Positions 26,310-35,642 of a stretch of DNA of 51,344 nucleotides are shown piece after piece. The stretch comes from Marinihelvus fidelis. Its GTDB lineage: Bacteria > Pseudomonadota > Gammaproteobacteria > Xanthomonadales > SZUA-36. A program made the position numbers and the translations under genes. The stretch spans positions 1-51,344 of the forward strand of contig NZ_VYXP01000004.1 in assembly GCF_008725655.1 (NCBI RefSeq). The letters are read 5' to 3'. Position 1 is the first letter of the stretch, and each line of letters starts with the position of its first letter. The notes beneath the pieces are model-generated. The model worked only from the letters and a program-made list of their open reading frames with translations, made no database searches and had not been told where the DNA came from.

Positions 26310-28763
26310 TCAGTCGATAAATGCACAGCGGCCGATTTCCGCGCCGTTCTGGACCTTGTTGACCAGCCCTCCAGGGAACGTCGTACTGACGTCCTTGCCA
26401 TCTTCGCAGACGAACACTTCGCTCATGTCGACGTACCACGACATCTGCGCGCCGGCGAGTCCGCCAACGAGCTTGTTGCCGTCACCGTCAACGGAGAGCG
26501 GGTTGTCCATCGGGAAGTCGAATGCTTCAGCGACACCCTGCTTCTCGAAGAATTTGGCCAGGCTCATCCAGCCCAGGCCTTCGACATACAGTCCGCCAAC
26601 CGTTCCGGTGAACAGGCTGCCCGCACGGCCGACAATCACGGTGCCGTCATCGTTCATGTCGATGGGGAGCACGGCGATGGGGCCGACAGCCGCTTCAATT
26701 TCCTCGGGCGTGAATCCCTGCTCGCACAGGTTGCCCAGGAAGAAGTGGTTGTAGGGCAGGTCGACACACCAGGTCAGGCTGCCGATTTCGGTGTACTCCT
26801 CGGTGTACGGATTCCAGAGCACCGGACCTTTGTTAAACGTGTCCAGGGCGACCTTGGTACCGTCGTAACTGACAGCCGTTGCCTCGCGGGCGCTGTACTC
26901 GCCGCCGTACAGGACCTTGACCGGGCCTTCTTCGACCCATGCCAATGCGGCGGAACCGCCGTTGTTACCCAGTACGACCTTGCCGTTGCCGGACACGGCG
27001 TGCGCACGCGCCCAGGAGGTGGCGCGCGGAATGCCGCTGTTATCCAGCTGGCGCATGCCGCCGTCCTTGCCGTGGGTCCAGATGAAGGGCACGACCTCCT
27101 GCTTGGCGTAAGTGGAGCAGCCACCATCGCCATCCGTGTCCACGTAGGCGGTACCGACCACGGTATGGCCCGCGGCGTCGACGTCCCAGGGGTAGCTGGC
27201 GTTGGTGCCGGACTGGCCGGTACCGCCACAGGTGTTGCCGTTCAGGTCACCCAGGTGCTGAATTTCACCCTTGAGTGACTCACCCTTGAACCTGAACAGG
27301 GCCGCCTCACCAATACCATTGCCGTTGCGGTCGTGCATGACGGTCAGCACCTTGCCGTTGCGGTTGGTCTTCACATTGCCACCGACGATATCCTCGCCCA
27401 GCACCTTGAAGCCGTGGATGGCATCCCACTTGAACGCTGTGGTCCCGGCCTGGCCGGCAGAGGAACGACCGTTCTTGGCCATGTCGGTCAGGAATGCGGA
27501 CACGATCGGCGTGTACTGGATGCCGTCCAGGTAGCCATTGAAGGTAATGTCGGCCGTCTTGGTGACACCGGCCTCGGCCACGATCGGGGTGGCGTCGCAG
27601 ACGTCGTCCGTGGCCGGGTCGTTGCTTTCGGCCTCGTTCCAGTACTCGGCCTGGGACACGATCGGCTGCGGCGTGGTCGGGAATCCACCCTGCCAGATTT
27701 CGTTGATGTACAGCACGTAAGACTCACCCGGGGTCAGGCCGTTGATGGTGAAGCGGCCGTCCGGGCCCACCAGGCCCTGGGTCTGGTCACCCGCCTGTGC
27801 GGAGACGGCGTCGAAGAACGGGTTATTGACGTTACGGGCGATAACATTCACGCCGCTATACTCGGTCTGCCCGTCCTTCAGGCGCAGCACGCCGGAAATT
27901 GAGCCCAGTTCAGTCGCGTACTCCGCCGTCGGGTAGAGGTTGGAGATGGCGACCTTGTCGTCGGTGACGCTGATTTCGCTTTGTGCTTCAGCCGCCGGCG
28001 AGCCGTTCGAGATGAACGGGAACATGGTCTCGATCTGCTGGTAGTACTCGATGACCGGCAGGTCTTCACAGGTCCGTGGACCGGCAGTGCGGTTGGCGTA
28101 TGCGGGCGCGTAGGCCAGGTCGCCGTTGACCTGAGTGTGCGACAGGTTGATGGCATGGCCGAATTCGTGCGTGAACACGCCGGCCATCATGTTGCCCTCG
28201 GTGTCGGTGTCGTACACGTACCAGCCGTTGATGACGGCCGTCGCCTCGGTGATCTCGCCGGTGGCCTCGTCGGCCCATTCGGGGAACGCGATACCCAGGA
28301 CGCCGTCACGGCTGACGCCGAAGTAGTCTTCCAGGATGCTGCCGTCGGTGTCGTAGTTGACGAAGAAGCCGTAGCCGTTTTCCTGGTCGTAGATCTCGGT
28401 GGCGTTGGCACCGGTGACGTCGGCAATACCGGTGACACTTTCAATGGTGCCGGCGATCTGCGCGTCAAAGGTGGACATGCTCACCGAGTTCCACTCATTA
28501 AACGCGAAAGCGGTGATTTCGTTGGCCCGCTCAATGGTCAGGAAGGCGAATTCACCGTTGTAGTCAAAGGTGAAGGTCGGGACGCCGTTGGCGTCGGCCG
28601 GTCCGCCGTCGGTGTAGACGGGAATCGGGCCGTTGGAGGTGTCCCACTTGTACGGGGTCGGCGTTTCACCGCCCTGCCACAGGTAGAGGGGGCCGGCCGC
28701 CTGTGCGGAGCCGGTCGCGGCCAGTGCCAGGCCGATTGCGATTTTAATGCTGGTGCGTTTCAT
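26310..28763 (-). CDS. Secreted metzincin-type metalloprotease with HAF-like repeats
   Basis: The product is 817 aa with a Sec signal peptide (cut after about residue 22, GSAQA-AGP). A metzincin zinc site HEFGHAINLSH (H199, H203, H209; E200) is preceded by a matrixin-like N-terminal region. A Met-turn candidate, ETMFP, has M247. Residues about 285-350 resemble a carboxypeptidase regulatory-like beta domain (GVLRLKDG...GPDGRFTINGLTPGESYVLYI). From about 440 to the end come HAF-like repeats such as PFIWTHGKDGG and ARAHAVSGNGKVVLG. The usual metzincin glycine in HExxHxxGxxH is Asn here. Substrate unknown. Confidence 0.82.
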   Translation of the reverse strand: MKRTSIKIAIGLALAATGSAQAAGPLYLWQGGETPTPYKWDTSNGPIPVYTDGGPADANGVPTFTFDYNGEFAFLTIERANEITAFAFNEWNSVSMSTFDAQIAGTIESVTGIADVTGANATEIYDQENGYGFFVNYDTDGSILEDYFGVSRDGVLGIAFPEWADEATGEITEATAVINGWYVYDTDTEGNMMAGVFTHEFGHAINLSHTQVNGDLAYAPAYANRTAGPRTCEDLPVIEYYQQIETMFPFISNGSPAAEAQSEISVTDDKVAISNLYPTAEYATELGSISGVLRLKDGQTEYSGVNVIARNVNNPFFDAVSAQAGDQTQGLVGPDGRFTINGLTPGESYVLYINEIWQGGFPTTPQPIVSQAEYWNEAESNDPATDDVCDATPIVAEAGVTKTADITFNGYLDGIQYTPIVSAFLTDMAKNGRSSAGQAGTTAFKWDAIHGFKVLGEDIVGGNVKTNRNGKVLTVMHDRNGNGIGEAALFRFKGESLKGEIQHLGDLNGNTCGGTGQSGTNASYPWDVDAAGHTVVGTAYVDTDGDGGCSTYAKQEVVPFIWTHGKDGGMRQLDNSGIPRATSWARAHAVSGNGKVVLGNNGGSAALAWVEEGPVKVLYGGEYSAREATAVSYDGTKVALDTFNKGPVLWNPYTEEYTEIGSLTWCVDLPYNHFFLGNLCEQGFTPEEIEAAVGPIAVLPIDMNDDGTVIVGRAGSLFTGTVGGLYVEGLGWMSLAKFFEKQGVAEAFDFPMDNPLSVDGDGNKLVGGLAGAQMSWYVDMSEVFVCEDGKDVSTTFPGGLVNKVQNGAEIGRCAFID

Positions 28764-29395
28764 TACTTCATCTCCCCTGATTCGATCCAGTTGCCTTCGA
28801 CGGCGCGACCGACGAGGTCGATAAATGCCGCGGCGTCCACGGCACCCGGCTGGGTGATCATGTTGCGTTCTTCGGGTGAGGTCAGTGCAGTGTCGATCTC
28901 AACACCTTCGAACAGGCCGGCGTTGGCATATTCATTGACCAGCTTGCCGTTGACCTGGCGGAACTTGCCCTGGCCCATGCCGGCGGTGGTCTGAAGGCCG
29001 GTCAGCGAGGCTGGCTCACGCAGGAACGCGACCACGGTTTCGCCTTCCACCCACTTCGGGAAGCCTTCCGGCGTCACCGCCAGCAGGGTCTTGCCGTTGG
29101 GAAAGGTACGCGGCTTCAGCAGGCCGAACTGGCGGAAGGTCACGTCCTGGCCGTCCAGCTTCCTGCCCTTGGCGCTGCTGCCCACGGAAATGGTGACTTC
29201 GGTGTAGGGCACGCCCTTGTCGTTGATACCGTCGGTCACTGACTTGACGGTACCGTGGACGATATTCTGGGAATCACTGATCAGGTCGACCAGGTTTTGC
29301 TGCTTGATTTTCATCGCGTGGGCCATCGGCGCAGCCAGCAGCAGCGCTGCGGTGGCGACGGCGGTCAGCCGGCGACGGAGTCTCATATTTGACAC
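28763..29395 (-). CDS. Secreted protein of unknown function, protease partner
   Basis: The product is 210 aa with a signal peptide (RRRLTAVATAALLLAAPMAHA). The mature part has an NIVHGTVKSVTDG...YTEVTISV core. From memory this pattern occurs in small secreted proteins found beside matrixin-like proteases; no function is assigned. The stop overlaps the protease start by one base (TAATG). The GTG at 29395 lies eight bases after GGAG and is preferred to the ATG at 29386, which is too far from it. Confidence 0.72.
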   Translation of the reverse strand: MSNMRLRRRLTAVATAALLLAAPMAHAMKIKQQNLVDLISDSQNIVHGTVKSVTDGINDKGVPYTEVTISVGSSAKGRKLDGQDVTFRQFGLLKPRTFPNGKTLLAVTPEGFPKWVEGETVVAFLREPASLTGLQTTAGMGQGKFRQVNGKLVNEYANAGLFEGVEIDTALTSPEERNMITQPGAVDAAAFIDLVGRAVEGNWIESGEMK

Positions 29396-29565
29396 GATAT
29401 AGCTCCTCTGGGGTTTGGGTGTGTATCTATTGGGGAACAAGTGAGGACGGACGTTCCGGTATCGGCACGTGTAGATGGCGCCATGACCAGGAAGAGCAGG
29501 ATGAGGATGGCGAGAGCGACGATTCCGCCCTGCATCCAACGCAGCTTTTTGAGAGGTGCCTTAAT
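29383..29565 (-). CDS. Putative small membrane or secreted peptide, possible ATT start
   Basis: From ATT at 29565 the frame encodes 60 aa. It has a basic start (KAPLKKLRW), a hydrophobic stretch (IVALAILILLFLVMA) and an APSTRA cleavage-like site, then about 27 residues with two cysteines. AAGGAG lies nine bases before the ATT. The first ATG (29535) would give 50 aa, lose the basic residues and has no Shine-Dalgarno. The TGA overlaps the ATG at 29386 of the next gene as ATGA. This is an inferred gene; chance is possible. Confidence 0.4.
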   Translation of the reverse strand: MKAPLKKLRWMQGGIVALAILILLFLVMAPSTRADTGTSVLTCSPIDTHPNPRGAISCQI

Positions 29566-29646
29566 GCTTGCTGTCTCCTTTCCCGTATGACCCGTCCGCC
29601 TTCTGGGTCGTGGCCTGAACCTGCGCCATGGGAAAGGAAATGTGAA

Positions 29647-29693
29647 TTGGGAATGCCCCTATTCGACCGAACTTCTTCTAGGGGATTCCCCTA
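29647..29693 (-). promoter_or_regulatory. Tandem palindromes upstream of the protease operon
   Basis: TAGGGGATTCCCCTA (29679-29693) is a perfect dyad with 6-bp arms. TTGGGAATGCCCCTA (29647-29661) matches its complement at 11 of 15 positions. The centres are 32 bp apart, three helical turns. The copies sit between the LuxR-type regulator and the protease operon, in an AT-rich patch (29690-29737). TTCACA (29646-29641), a 5/6 match to a -35, directly follows the second copy. The pair could instead fold into a 12-bp hairpin in RNA. Confidence 0.6.
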
Positions 29694-29735
29694 TGTTTAT
29701 TATTTATGGTTGTAAATACAATGGGATATACGAAC

Positions 29736-32486
29736 TTATTCATGCGGAGAAACGAGCCGCGATCGAATCGCCAGTCGCACCAGACCAGGCACATCATGGA
29801 TACCCAGGCGCTCCATGAGGTTGGCGCGGTGGGCCTCCACGGTCTTGGCGCTGAGGTCGAGAAGGTCGGCGATTTCGCGTGTGGAGTAACCTTCGGCAAC
29901 CAGTTGCAGGACCTCCTTTTGGCGGGGGGTGAGCACGGCCAGTTCGGCCTCGGAGCCCAGGGCTTCTTCCAGGGCCGATTCGCGTCGCTCACTCAGTCTC
30001 CGGGTGGCGTCAGCGCTACGGCGCTGGCGGGCCAGGCGCAGGCCGTGGAACCCCCAGGCCAGGAGCAACAGCAGCGTCGCCAGCAGCGCCCTGAACCAGG
30101 TCGTCATCCAGAACGGCGGCTCGATTTCCAGCGATAGTGGCGTGGATGTGCCCCACAGGCCGTAGACATCACGGCCACGGGCCTCGAGCCGGTAGGTGCC
30201 TGGCGCCAGGCCATGAAAGATCACCTGCCGTTGCGTGCCCAGCTGGGTCCACGGGTCCTGGGGGTCGAGCCGATAGGCATAGCGGTGCGCGGACTCGGAA
30301 TAATCGAGAGTGGCGAACTTCACGGTAATGATGTCGCCGTAAGGAACGGTGACGTGGTTGTCGTCGGCGACAATGTCATTGGGCTCGCGTCCGCGGGCCG
30401 TGTGCTGGATACGGGTGATCTCCACCGGCGCAGGTTGGCGCTCCTCCAGCAACGTGCCTCGTGGAAACCCCAGCAGCCCGTCGACTGAACCGAAATAGAT
30501 GAACTCGCTGTCCGATGCCGAGGCCTTGGCGTTGAAATGATCGACGGGCAGGCCGGATTCGCTGACGTAGCTGGTCACTTTTCCGGTGGCGGGATTAAAG
30601 CGTGAAAGCCCGCGGCGGGTACTCAACCAGAAAGACTCGTCGTTGTCTTCGGCGATCGCCATGATGCCCTCGTCGAGCAGGCCTTGCGCCGTACCCCAGT
30701 GGGTGAAACCCGAGACCTCGCCATTTTCGCCTGTTTCCACCCGATTCAGCCCGCCGCCATCGGTCGCGACCCACAGGCGGTTTCGCCGGTCACGGTAGAG
30801 ATCGGTGACATTGTGATGGCTAAGGCCATCGGGGCTTCGTGGCCGGCCGGGGTAGCGGTCACAGCGCCAGGGGTCAGGGCGGCAACGGTTCAGGCCGTTG
30901 GAGCGTGTGCCGACCCACAGTTCGTCGTTTTTGCCGTTGGCCAGCGCGGTGATGAAATCGCCGCTCAGCGAGTCGCTTCTTGACGGATCATGGCGGAAAG
31001 CGGTCAGTTCGCCGGAATCGGCGTTCCGTTTGTACAACCCTGTTCCCATCACGCCGACCCAGAGGTCACCGTCAGTGGCCGGAAGCAGGGCGGAGACGTA
31101 ACCCTCACCCAGTGGTGAAGGCGCGCTTTCGGTTCGGTCGATCCGCGTGCCCCGCCCCGTGGCATTAAAACTGAACAGGCCTTCCGTGGTGGCCGCAAAC
31201 CGCGTACCGGCGTCATCAATGGCCAGGTCCAGTACACCCGCGACAGCCAGGGTGCCGAGCGGGCCATCCGGCAAGACGACCTGGCCGGTCCGGAAATCGA
31301 CCTGCTGCGGGCCACCACCGAAACTGCCGATCCATGGATTGCCGGCGGACTCGCCGGCCATGACGGCGGTGACGTTATCGTTGCGCAGACCCTCGGCCGT
31401 GGTGGAACGCTTCTGTATCCTGAAGCCGGGGGCATCCAGTGGCGCGCGGAACACACCTGCGCCCCAGGTGCCGACGAACAACTGGTCGCGGTTGGTGACG
31501 ATACTCATCTGCGGCTGGTCCGGCAATTGCCCCGGCGAACCGAGCGGCTGGCTGTTCGCGCGTGCCCATTCGCCCGTCGACGGGTCAACCATGATCGCCC
31601 CGTGAATCATGGTCGCGAACCAGAGTCGGCCGCGCTCATCGACGGCCATGTCTGTCACCAATGGGTGGTCGTACTTTTCAACGGTGAAAGTGTTCAGCAC
31701 CGTGGCTTCGCGTTGTGCCGTATCGATGGCGACGATGCCACTTCGCGTACCTGTCCAGAGTATCCCCGCCGGGTCGATATGGATCGCGAACACGTCGTTT
31801 CGGTCGCTGGTTCCGTCAGTGAGTACGGCCAGGTCAAACGGTTCAAAGTCCCGGGTTTCCGGCCGCCAGCGGGCCACACCGCCGCCGACGGTTCCCAGCC
31901 AGAGGTATCCGTCGCGACCCAGGTGCAATGCGAACACCCAGTCATGTGGCAGGCTGTTCGCCTGGTCGGATTGGTGGCGGAAGGTTTCGAATCGGCCCGT
32001 GCCGCGATCCAGGCGGGCGACGCCACGCTGGGTCGCGACCCAGATACCGTCTTCGGGCCCTTCATGGATGCCGTAGACCGAGTCATCCGGCAGGGAACCG
32101 GGGTCATTACTGTCCGCCCGGTAGACGGTGAATTGCCCGGTGAGCGGATCATAGGCGTTCAGGCCACCCGTGTTGGTGCCGACCCAGATTGTTCCGTCGC
32201 TTGATTCGTGGACATGCCGGATATCGGTGTCACTGATCGCCCCCGTGCGCTCCGGGTCCGGGCGGAACGCGGTCGACTCGTAACCGTCATACCGGTACAG
32301 CCCCTCGCGTGAGCCAACCCAGAGCCGGCCTTCACGGTCAAACAACAGCGATGCAACGACCCGGGCTTCCAGTCCGCTGGCAGTGCCGACCGCCGTATAG
32401 GGTCGGTCCTGGGGGGCGGCGCCGGCGTTCAGGGCGATCCAGGCCAAACACAGCGTAACGCAGCGCATTGGGCGGATCGCGATCAC
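29736..32486 (-). CDS. Membrane-bound beta-propeller/Y_Y_Y regulator with LuxR HTH
   Basis: The product is 916 aa: N-terminal signal segment (RCVTLCLAWIALNAGA), then Reg_prop-like propeller repeats over about residues 25-690 (LLFDREGRLWVGSREGLYRYDG and many more). A Y_Y_Y domain follows at about 700-785 (YAYRLDPQDPWTQLG, GTYRLEARGRDVYGLWG), then one membrane helix near 795-815, a short coiled coil, and a LuxR/GerE helix-turn-helix at about 846-916 (LTPRQKEVLQLVAEGYSTREIADLLDLS). No kinase or receiver domain, so it is a one-component sensor. GTG start overlaps the pdxB stop (GTGA); ATG 32468 is the alternative. Confidence 0.85.
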   Translation of the reverse strand: MIAIRPMRCVTLCLAWIALNAGAAPQDRPYTAVGTASGLEARVVASLLFDREGRLWVGSREGLYRYDGYESTAFRPDPERTGAISDTDIRHVHESSDGTIWVGTNTGGLNAYDPLTGQFTVYRADSNDPGSLPDDSVYGIHEGPEDGIWVATQRGVARLDRGTGRFETFRHQSDQANSLPHDWVFALHLGRDGYLWLGTVGGGVARWRPETRDFEPFDLAVLTDGTSDRNDVFAIHIDPAGILWTGTRSGIVAIDTAQREATVLNTFTVEKYDHPLVTDMAVDERGRLWFATMIHGAIMVDPSTGEWARANSQPLGSPGQLPDQPQMSIVTNRDQLFVGTWGAGVFRAPLDAPGFRIQKRSTTAEGLRNDNVTAVMAGESAGNPWIGSFGGGPQQVDFRTGQVVLPDGPLGTLAVAGVLDLAIDDAGTRFAATTEGLFSFNATGRGTRIDRTESAPSPLGEGYVSALLPATDGDLWVGVMGTGLYKRNADSGELTAFRHDPSRSDSLSGDFITALANGKNDELWVGTRSNGLNRCRPDPWRCDRYPGRPRSPDGLSHHNVTDLYRDRRNRLWVATDGGGLNRVETGENGEVSGFTHWGTAQGLLDEGIMAIAEDNDESFWLSTRRGLSRFNPATGKVTSYVSESGLPVDHFNAKASASDSEFIYFGSVDGLLGFPRGTLLEERQPAPVEITRIQHTARGREPNDIVADDNHVTVPYGDIITVKFATLDYSESAHRYAYRLDPQDPWTQLGTQRQVIFHGLAPGTYRLEARGRDVYGLWGTSTPLSLEIEPPFWMTTWFRALLATLLLLLAWGFHGLRLARQRRSADATRRLSERRESALEEALGSEAELAVLTPRQKEVLQLVAEGYSTREIADLLDLSAKTVEAHRANLMERLGIHDVPGLVRLAIRSRLVSPHE

Positions 32487-33607
32487 GATACGGGCGCCTG
32501 GTCTGCGGCGCCAAACCCGATTGCCCGCAAGCGTGTACGGGCTGTTTCTGCCAGCGTCGCGGGCACATACGCTTCCGCGAATTCGCGCCGCAGCGGGTAT
32601 CCGGCGCGGAGGGCGTCAAAGGCCGCGGCGTCGAGAGGGTGTGTGTGCCGCAGGGTGTCGTCGTCGGCCCCGACCCGTGTCACCGAGACCACGGCGTCGG
32701 CGACCGGGTCATCTGTGACCGGGTCAATAGTGATGACGGATGGTGAACCCTGGCATTGTTTCAACGAGGCCGTCGCCACTCCACTGTGCGTTTGCCAGGC
32801 CGTGTAGATCATGGCCGTGCCCCGATGTCGGCCCAGCGCGCTGTAGCCGGCAACATGCGGGGTGGCCACGGTCACGCGGTCAAGCAATCCGCGGGCGATC
32901 GCCGGCTCATCCGGCCAGACATCCAGCGCAGCGTGTATACGGCCGGCATCCAGGGCGTCCTGCAGGGATGGCCCGTCCACGACCCGGCCGCGCGAGGCGT
33001 TGACCAGCAGCGCGCCGGGACGCATCTGCTCGATGGTCCTGGCATCCAGCATTCTTTCCGTTGGATACGGCGCCAGGCGGGTGAGCGGAACATGCAGGCT
33101 GACGATATCGCTGTCGAGCGCGTTGTGGAGGTCGACCAGCCCCGTCTTGCCGTCATCCGCGAGTGGCGGGTCACAGGCAACGACCCGGGCACCCAGTATT
33201 GCGACCAGTTCGACGACACGGCGGCCGACGTTGCCGCAGCCAATCACGCCTACGCGGGCGCCATCCAGTGTGCGCCCGAGTCGATGCAGGGCCAGCAGGA
33301 TCATGCCCAGCGTGTACTGCGCGGCGGCATCGGCGTTGCAGCCGGGCGCGGCGGCCCAGCGAATGCCCGCCGAGTCCAGCCACTCCGTGTCCATGTGGTC
33401 GGTCCCGATGGTCGCGCTGCCGACGAACCGCACCGGGGTGTCCTGCAGCAGGTCGCTGTCGACGCGGGTGACCGAGCGGACCAACAGCACGTCGGTATCG
33501 ATAAGGTTTTCACGACGGATGTTTCGGCCGGGCAGGGCGCGCACGGACATGTGGCGCCCGAAGGTTTCCGCGATCGCGGTCATGTTGTTGTCGGCTACGG
33601 CTTTCAA
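32483..33607 (-). CDS. pdxB: 4-Phosphoerythronate dehydrogenase
   Basis: PdxB oxidises 4-phospho-D-erythronate in the pyridoxal 5'-phosphate pathway. The product is 374 aa (E. coli 378). Matches to the family: MKAVADNNM, VRSVTRVDSDLL, GSATIGTDHMD, APGCNADAAAQY, the NAD fold GVIGCGNVGRRV, and the SHIAGY-like ATPHVAGYSALGRHRGTA. The start is a TTG at 33607, chosen because it restores the family N-terminus; no good Shine-Dalgarno precedes it. It overlaps the downstream regulator by four bases. Confidence 0.93.
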   Translation of the reverse strand: MKAVADNNMTAIAETFGRHMSVRALPGRNIRRENLIDTDVLLVRSVTRVDSDLLQDTPVRFVGSATIGTDHMDTEWLDSAGIRWAAAPGCNADAAAQYTLGMILLALHRLGRTLDGARVGVIGCGNVGRRVVELVAILGARVVACDPPLADDGKTGLVDLHNALDSDIVSLHVPLTRLAPYPTERMLDARTIEQMRPGALLVNASRGRVVDGPSLQDALDAGRIHAALDVWPDEPAIARGLLDRVTVATPHVAGYSALGRHRGTAMIYTAWQTHSGVATASLKQCQGSPSVITIDPVTDDPVADAVVSVTRVGADDDTLRHTHPLDAAAFDALRAGYPLRREFAEAYVPATLAETARTRLRAIGFGAADQAPVS

Positions 33608-33740
33608 GTGCGCTGTCCATCGAGCCTGGCGGTGGCCCGAATCGTCGATTTAGGGGGCCGGGAGTCCATATCCGCGCCAGAGCTTCGGTTACAATAGTAC
33701 AGATTCATCCAATGCATTGAATGTCCCCAGGAGTTCTGAA

Positions 33741-34718
33741 ATGAAACAACCCGTTCGCGTCGCCATCACCGGCGCCGCCGGCCAGATTGGCTACCAACTC
33801 TGCTTCCGCATCGCCGCCGGCGACATGCTTGGCCCTGACCAGCCCGTCGTGCTGCAACTGCTTGAAATCACTCCCGCCCTGGGCGCGCTGGAAGGCGTGG
33901 TCATGGAACTGAAGGACGCCGCGTTCCCGCTGCTGGCGGACGTAGTGGCCACCGATGACGCTAACGTGGCATTCAAGGACGCGGATTATGCCCTGTTGGT
34001 GGGCGCGAAGCCACGTGGTCCCGGCATGGAACGTGCCGACCTGCTGGCCGAGAACGGCAAGATCTTCGGCCCCCAGGGCAGGGCCCTGAATGACCATGCC
34101 AGCCGCGATGTAAAAGTGCTGGTGGTGGGCAACCCGGCCAACACCAACGCCCTGATTGCGCAGGCCGCCGCACCGGACCTGGATCCGCGCAATTTCACGG
34201 CCATGACGCGCCTGGACCATAACCGTGCGCTGGCGCAGCTGGCGGAAAAGACCGGCCGGCACCACGCCAGCATCAAGAAGATGATCATCTGGGGCAACCA
34301 TTCCTCCACCCAGTACCCAGACATCCGTTTTGCCGAGTCCGAAGGGGAGGGCCTGGCGGCCGGTGTCGATACCGGTTGGTACCGAGACAGCTTTATCCCG
34401 GCCGTGCAGCAGCGTGGCGCGGCCATCATCAAGGCCCGTGGCGCCTCCAGCGCGGCATCGGCAGCCTCATCGGCCATTGACCACATCCGCAGCTGGGCCC
34501 TGGGTACGCCGGATGGTGACTGGGTCTCCATGGCTGTACCGTCCACCGGCGCCTACGGCATCGAGCCCGGCATCATCTATTCCTACCCCTGTGTCTGTGA
34601 AGGCGGTAACTACCGCATCGTCGAGGGGCTGGACGTTGATGAATTCAGCCGCGAGCGCATGGACGCCACCGAGGCGGAACTGCGTGAAGAGCGTGAAGCG
34701 GTTGCTTCATTGCTGTAA
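33741..34718 (+). CDS. mdh: Malate dehydrogenase
   Basis: Interconverts malate and oxaloacetate with NAD. The product is 325 aa, of the longer cytosolic-like type rather than the 312-aa E. coli type. NAD fold [12 protein letters not shown] at the N-terminus; substrate loop [15 protein letters not shown]; catalytic histidine in [13 protein letters not shown]. The ATG at 33741 follows AGGAG by seven bases. It lies 38 bases before prpB and supplies the oxaloacetate that PrpC uses. Confidence 0.96.
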   Translation: MKQPVRVAITGAAGQIGYQLCFRIAAGDMLGPDQPVVLQLLEITPALGALEGVVMELKDAAFPLLADVVATDDANVAFKDADYALLVGAKPRGPGMERADLLAENGKIFGPQGRALNDHASRDVKVLVVGNPANTNALIAQAAAPDLDPRNFTAMTRLDHNRALAQLAEKTGRHHASIKKMIIWGNHSSTQYPDIRFAESEGEGLAAGVDTGWYRDSFIPAVQQRGAAIIKARGASSAASAASSAIDHIRSWALGTPDGDWVSMAVPSTGAYGIEPGIIYSYPCVCEGGNYRIVEGLDVDEFSRERMDATEAELREEREAVASLL

Positions 34719-34756
34719 TAAAACACATTAAGTAATACGGGTAACTATCTGTAAAT

Positions 34757-35638
34757 ATGCTTAAATCAAAAGGCCAGGCCTTTCGGGATGCCGTCCTCGA
34801 CCATGCGCCATTGCAGGTCGTGGGCGCTATCAACGCTTACACCGCCCGGATGGCCCAGGCCGTCGGCCACCGCGCCATCTACCTTTCCGGGGGTGGCGTG
34901 GCGGCCAATTCGCTGGGCATGCCGGATCTGGGCATTAGCTCGCTGGAAGATGTGTGTACCGACATCCGCCGCATCACCGAGGTCTGCGAACTCCCCTTGC
35001 TGGTGGACGTGGATACCGGCTGGGGCGGGGCGTTCAACATCGCCCGAACGGTGCGCGCGCTGGTTCGCGACGGCGCGGCCGCGATGCACATCGAAGACCA
35101 GGTGGCGCAGAAGCGTTGTGGCCACCGGCCCGGCAAGTCCATTGTCAGCAAGGGCGAAATGGTCGACCGCATCAAGGCAGCCGTAGATGCCCGTAGTGAC
35201 GAGGGCTTCGTCATCATGGCGCGCACTGACGCTCTGGCGGTGGAAGGCGAGGACGCGGCCATTGACCGGGCCGTGGCCTGTGTCGAGGCCGGCGCTGACA
35301 TGGTTTTTCCCGAGGCCATGAAGACGCTGGAGCAGTACACGCGCTTCAAGCAGGCCGTCGGCGTGCCGATCCTCGCCAACATCACCGAGTTCGGCCATAC
35401 GCCATTGTTCACCACGCCCGAACTTGGGGATGCCGGCGTCGACATCGTGCTGTATTGCTGTTCGGCCTACCGGGCCATGAACAAGGCAGCCCTGGCGGTG
35501 TACGAAGGGCTGCTCGCCGACGGCCACCAGAAGAACCTGCTCGACACGATGCAGACCCGCGAAGAGTTGTACCACTACCTCGGTTATCACGACTACGAAC
35601 GCAAACTGGACGAACTGTTCGACCAGGGCAAGGAGTAA
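34757..35638 (+). CDS. prpB: 2-Methylisocitrate lyase
   Basis: Cleaves 2-methylisocitrate to pyruvate and succinate, the last step of the 2-methylcitrate cycle. The product is 293 aa (E. coli 296). The catalytic cysteine is C121 in KRCGHRPGK; metal-binding [11 protein letters not shown] and MHIEDQ are present. Isocitrate lyase itself is longer, so the call is firm. It is four bases upstream of prpC. The Shine-Dalgarno is weak. Confidence 0.96.
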   Translation: MLKSKGQAFRDAVLDHAPLQVVGAINAYTARMAQAVGHRAIYLSGGGVAANSLGMPDLGISSLEDVCTDIRRITEVCELPLLVDVDTGWGGAFNIARTVRALVRDGAAAMHIEDQVAQKRCGHRPGKSIVSKGEMVDRIKAAVDARSDEGFVIMARTDALAVEGEDAAIDRAVACVEAGADMVFPEAMKTLEQYTRFKQAVGVPILANITEFGHTPLFTTPELGDAGVDIVLYCCSAYRAMNKAALAVYEGLLADGHQKNLLDTMQTREELYHYLGYHDYERKLDELFDQGKE

Positions 35639-35642
35639 TCCC

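Noticed and set aside
34719-34756. Promoter between mdh and prpB
   Set aside because: A TTGCTG/TAATAC pair with 17-base spacing matches consensus at only three positions each, too weak to call.
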